From: Metridium senile
Lineage: Eukaryota > Cnidaria > Anthozoa > Actiniaria > Metridiidae
Length of the DNA: 64,000 nucleotides
NCBI GenBank assembly: GCA_949775045.1
Contig: OX459100.1
Span: 4,551,936 to 4,615,935 of the forward strand
Direction: 5' to 3'
Shown: piece by piece, positions 63,571-64,000 of the stretch
Layout: every line of letters begins with the position of its first letter
Position numbering within the stretch: the stretch's first letter is position 1
The notes under the pieces: model-generated
What the model was told of the DNA's origin: nothing
Seen by the model: only the letters and a program-made list of their open reading frames with translations
Databases searched by the model: none
Position numbers and translations under genes: made by a program

Positions 63571-63755
63571 CTTCACAGTTCCCTGCGCCATCTTGAAAGT
63601 GAGCCGGGCCTTTGCACCGGAGCGAGACGATGATAGAGACCTATTCACACCTTGGACAATTATTCACATGTCTCCATCATTGCAAGCTCAACGTTGGTGT
63701 TGCTTGATGCAAAGGCCCGTCTACCTTTCAAGATGGCACAACGAACTGTGAAGAA
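63571..63755. mobile_element. Foldback element with gene-like GC content
   Basis: Arms CTTCACAGTTC / GAACTGTGAAG and GCCATCTTGAAAG / CTTTCAAGATGGC, then GGGCCTTTGCA / TGCAAAGGCCC, are inverted around a ~85-bp core. Confidence 0.75.
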
Positions 63756-64000
63756 GACTTTTAAGATGGAAATTTTATTTCGGTGTCCTCGATTTCTTTT
63801 TTGAATACTTGGTGAAAACTATTACACTATACTTTCAGTTTGAAATAGTTTCGCGCTTATTTCAATTTTTAGATTTACAATATGTATTTTTCATATGATA
63901 TTCTCCTTTTATGCTTCAATGGCGAGCCATCAATCAGTCGTCAATTCGTTTCTTGGGTACGAATAAGTGTTGTTGATTCAGTACGGCAGAGAAGTGAAAA

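Noticed and set aside
1..64000. CRISPR array, prokaryotic operon, tRNA or rRNA genes
   Set aside because: No regular spacer arrays, no dense co-oriented frames and no recognisable RNA gene. The exon-intron layout is animal-like.

Overview
The window looks like AT-rich nuclear DNA of an invertebrate animal. Genes are split into small exons with GT/AG introns, non-coding DNA is long, and many foldback (MITE-like) elements are present. Every gene I recognise encodes scavenger receptor cysteine-rich (SRCR) domains, a family expanded in cnidarians, sponges, sea urchins and amphioxus. The style of the foldback elements makes me lean towards a cnidarian, perhaps an anthozoan; this is inference, not proof. 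I recognised no bacterial operon, tRNA, rRNA, CRISPR array or viral gene.

Layout. (1) 1-5100: no recognisable gene; small repeats only. (2) 5100-51190: a tandem segmental duplication holding four minus-strand SRCR genes, with signal-peptide exons starting at 11617, 21690, 38826 and 49481. Each gene has a 61-nt signal exon, a ~1.45-kb intron, then SRCR exons A, B and C; copy 1 also has D. All domain exons are in phase 1-1. Copy 1 has one in-frame TAG in exon B. Copy 2 is fully open but ends inside exon C. Copies 3 and 4 carry further lesions. Copies 2-4 share a ~1.35-kb deletion that removed exon D and the end of exon C. Spacers between the genes share a ~0.3-kb palindrome, a ~1.3-kb TTAA-flanked element and a poly-G tract. 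Diverged half-spacers flank the array at 5100-7237 and 49605-51190. Later insertions make the units unequal: 920 bp at 12049, 6.4 kb at 22795, 0.69 kb at 34305, 0.89 kb at 36047 and 1.57 kb at 39480. (3) 51200-55300: no gene, some tandem and MITE repeats. (4) 55304-63336: a second, older and heavily rearranged SRCR cluster of about eleven minus-strand exons and one inverted fragment, with many frameshifts, stops and lost splice sites. No signal exon is visible for it. (5) 63340-64000: one foldback element, no gene.

How it works together: the products would be secreted, or in one case possibly membrane-anchored, proteins made of ~110-residue SRCR domains, a fold that in known proteins binds microbial or protein ligands. 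The clearest signal is that exon A differs between copies far more than the adjacent intron. Changes are packed into a few codon clusters inside an otherwise fixed scaffold, and the same short variants recur in different exons. This suggests diversifying selection, cassette-like gene conversion, or both. All exon models are by eye; no search or alignment program was run.
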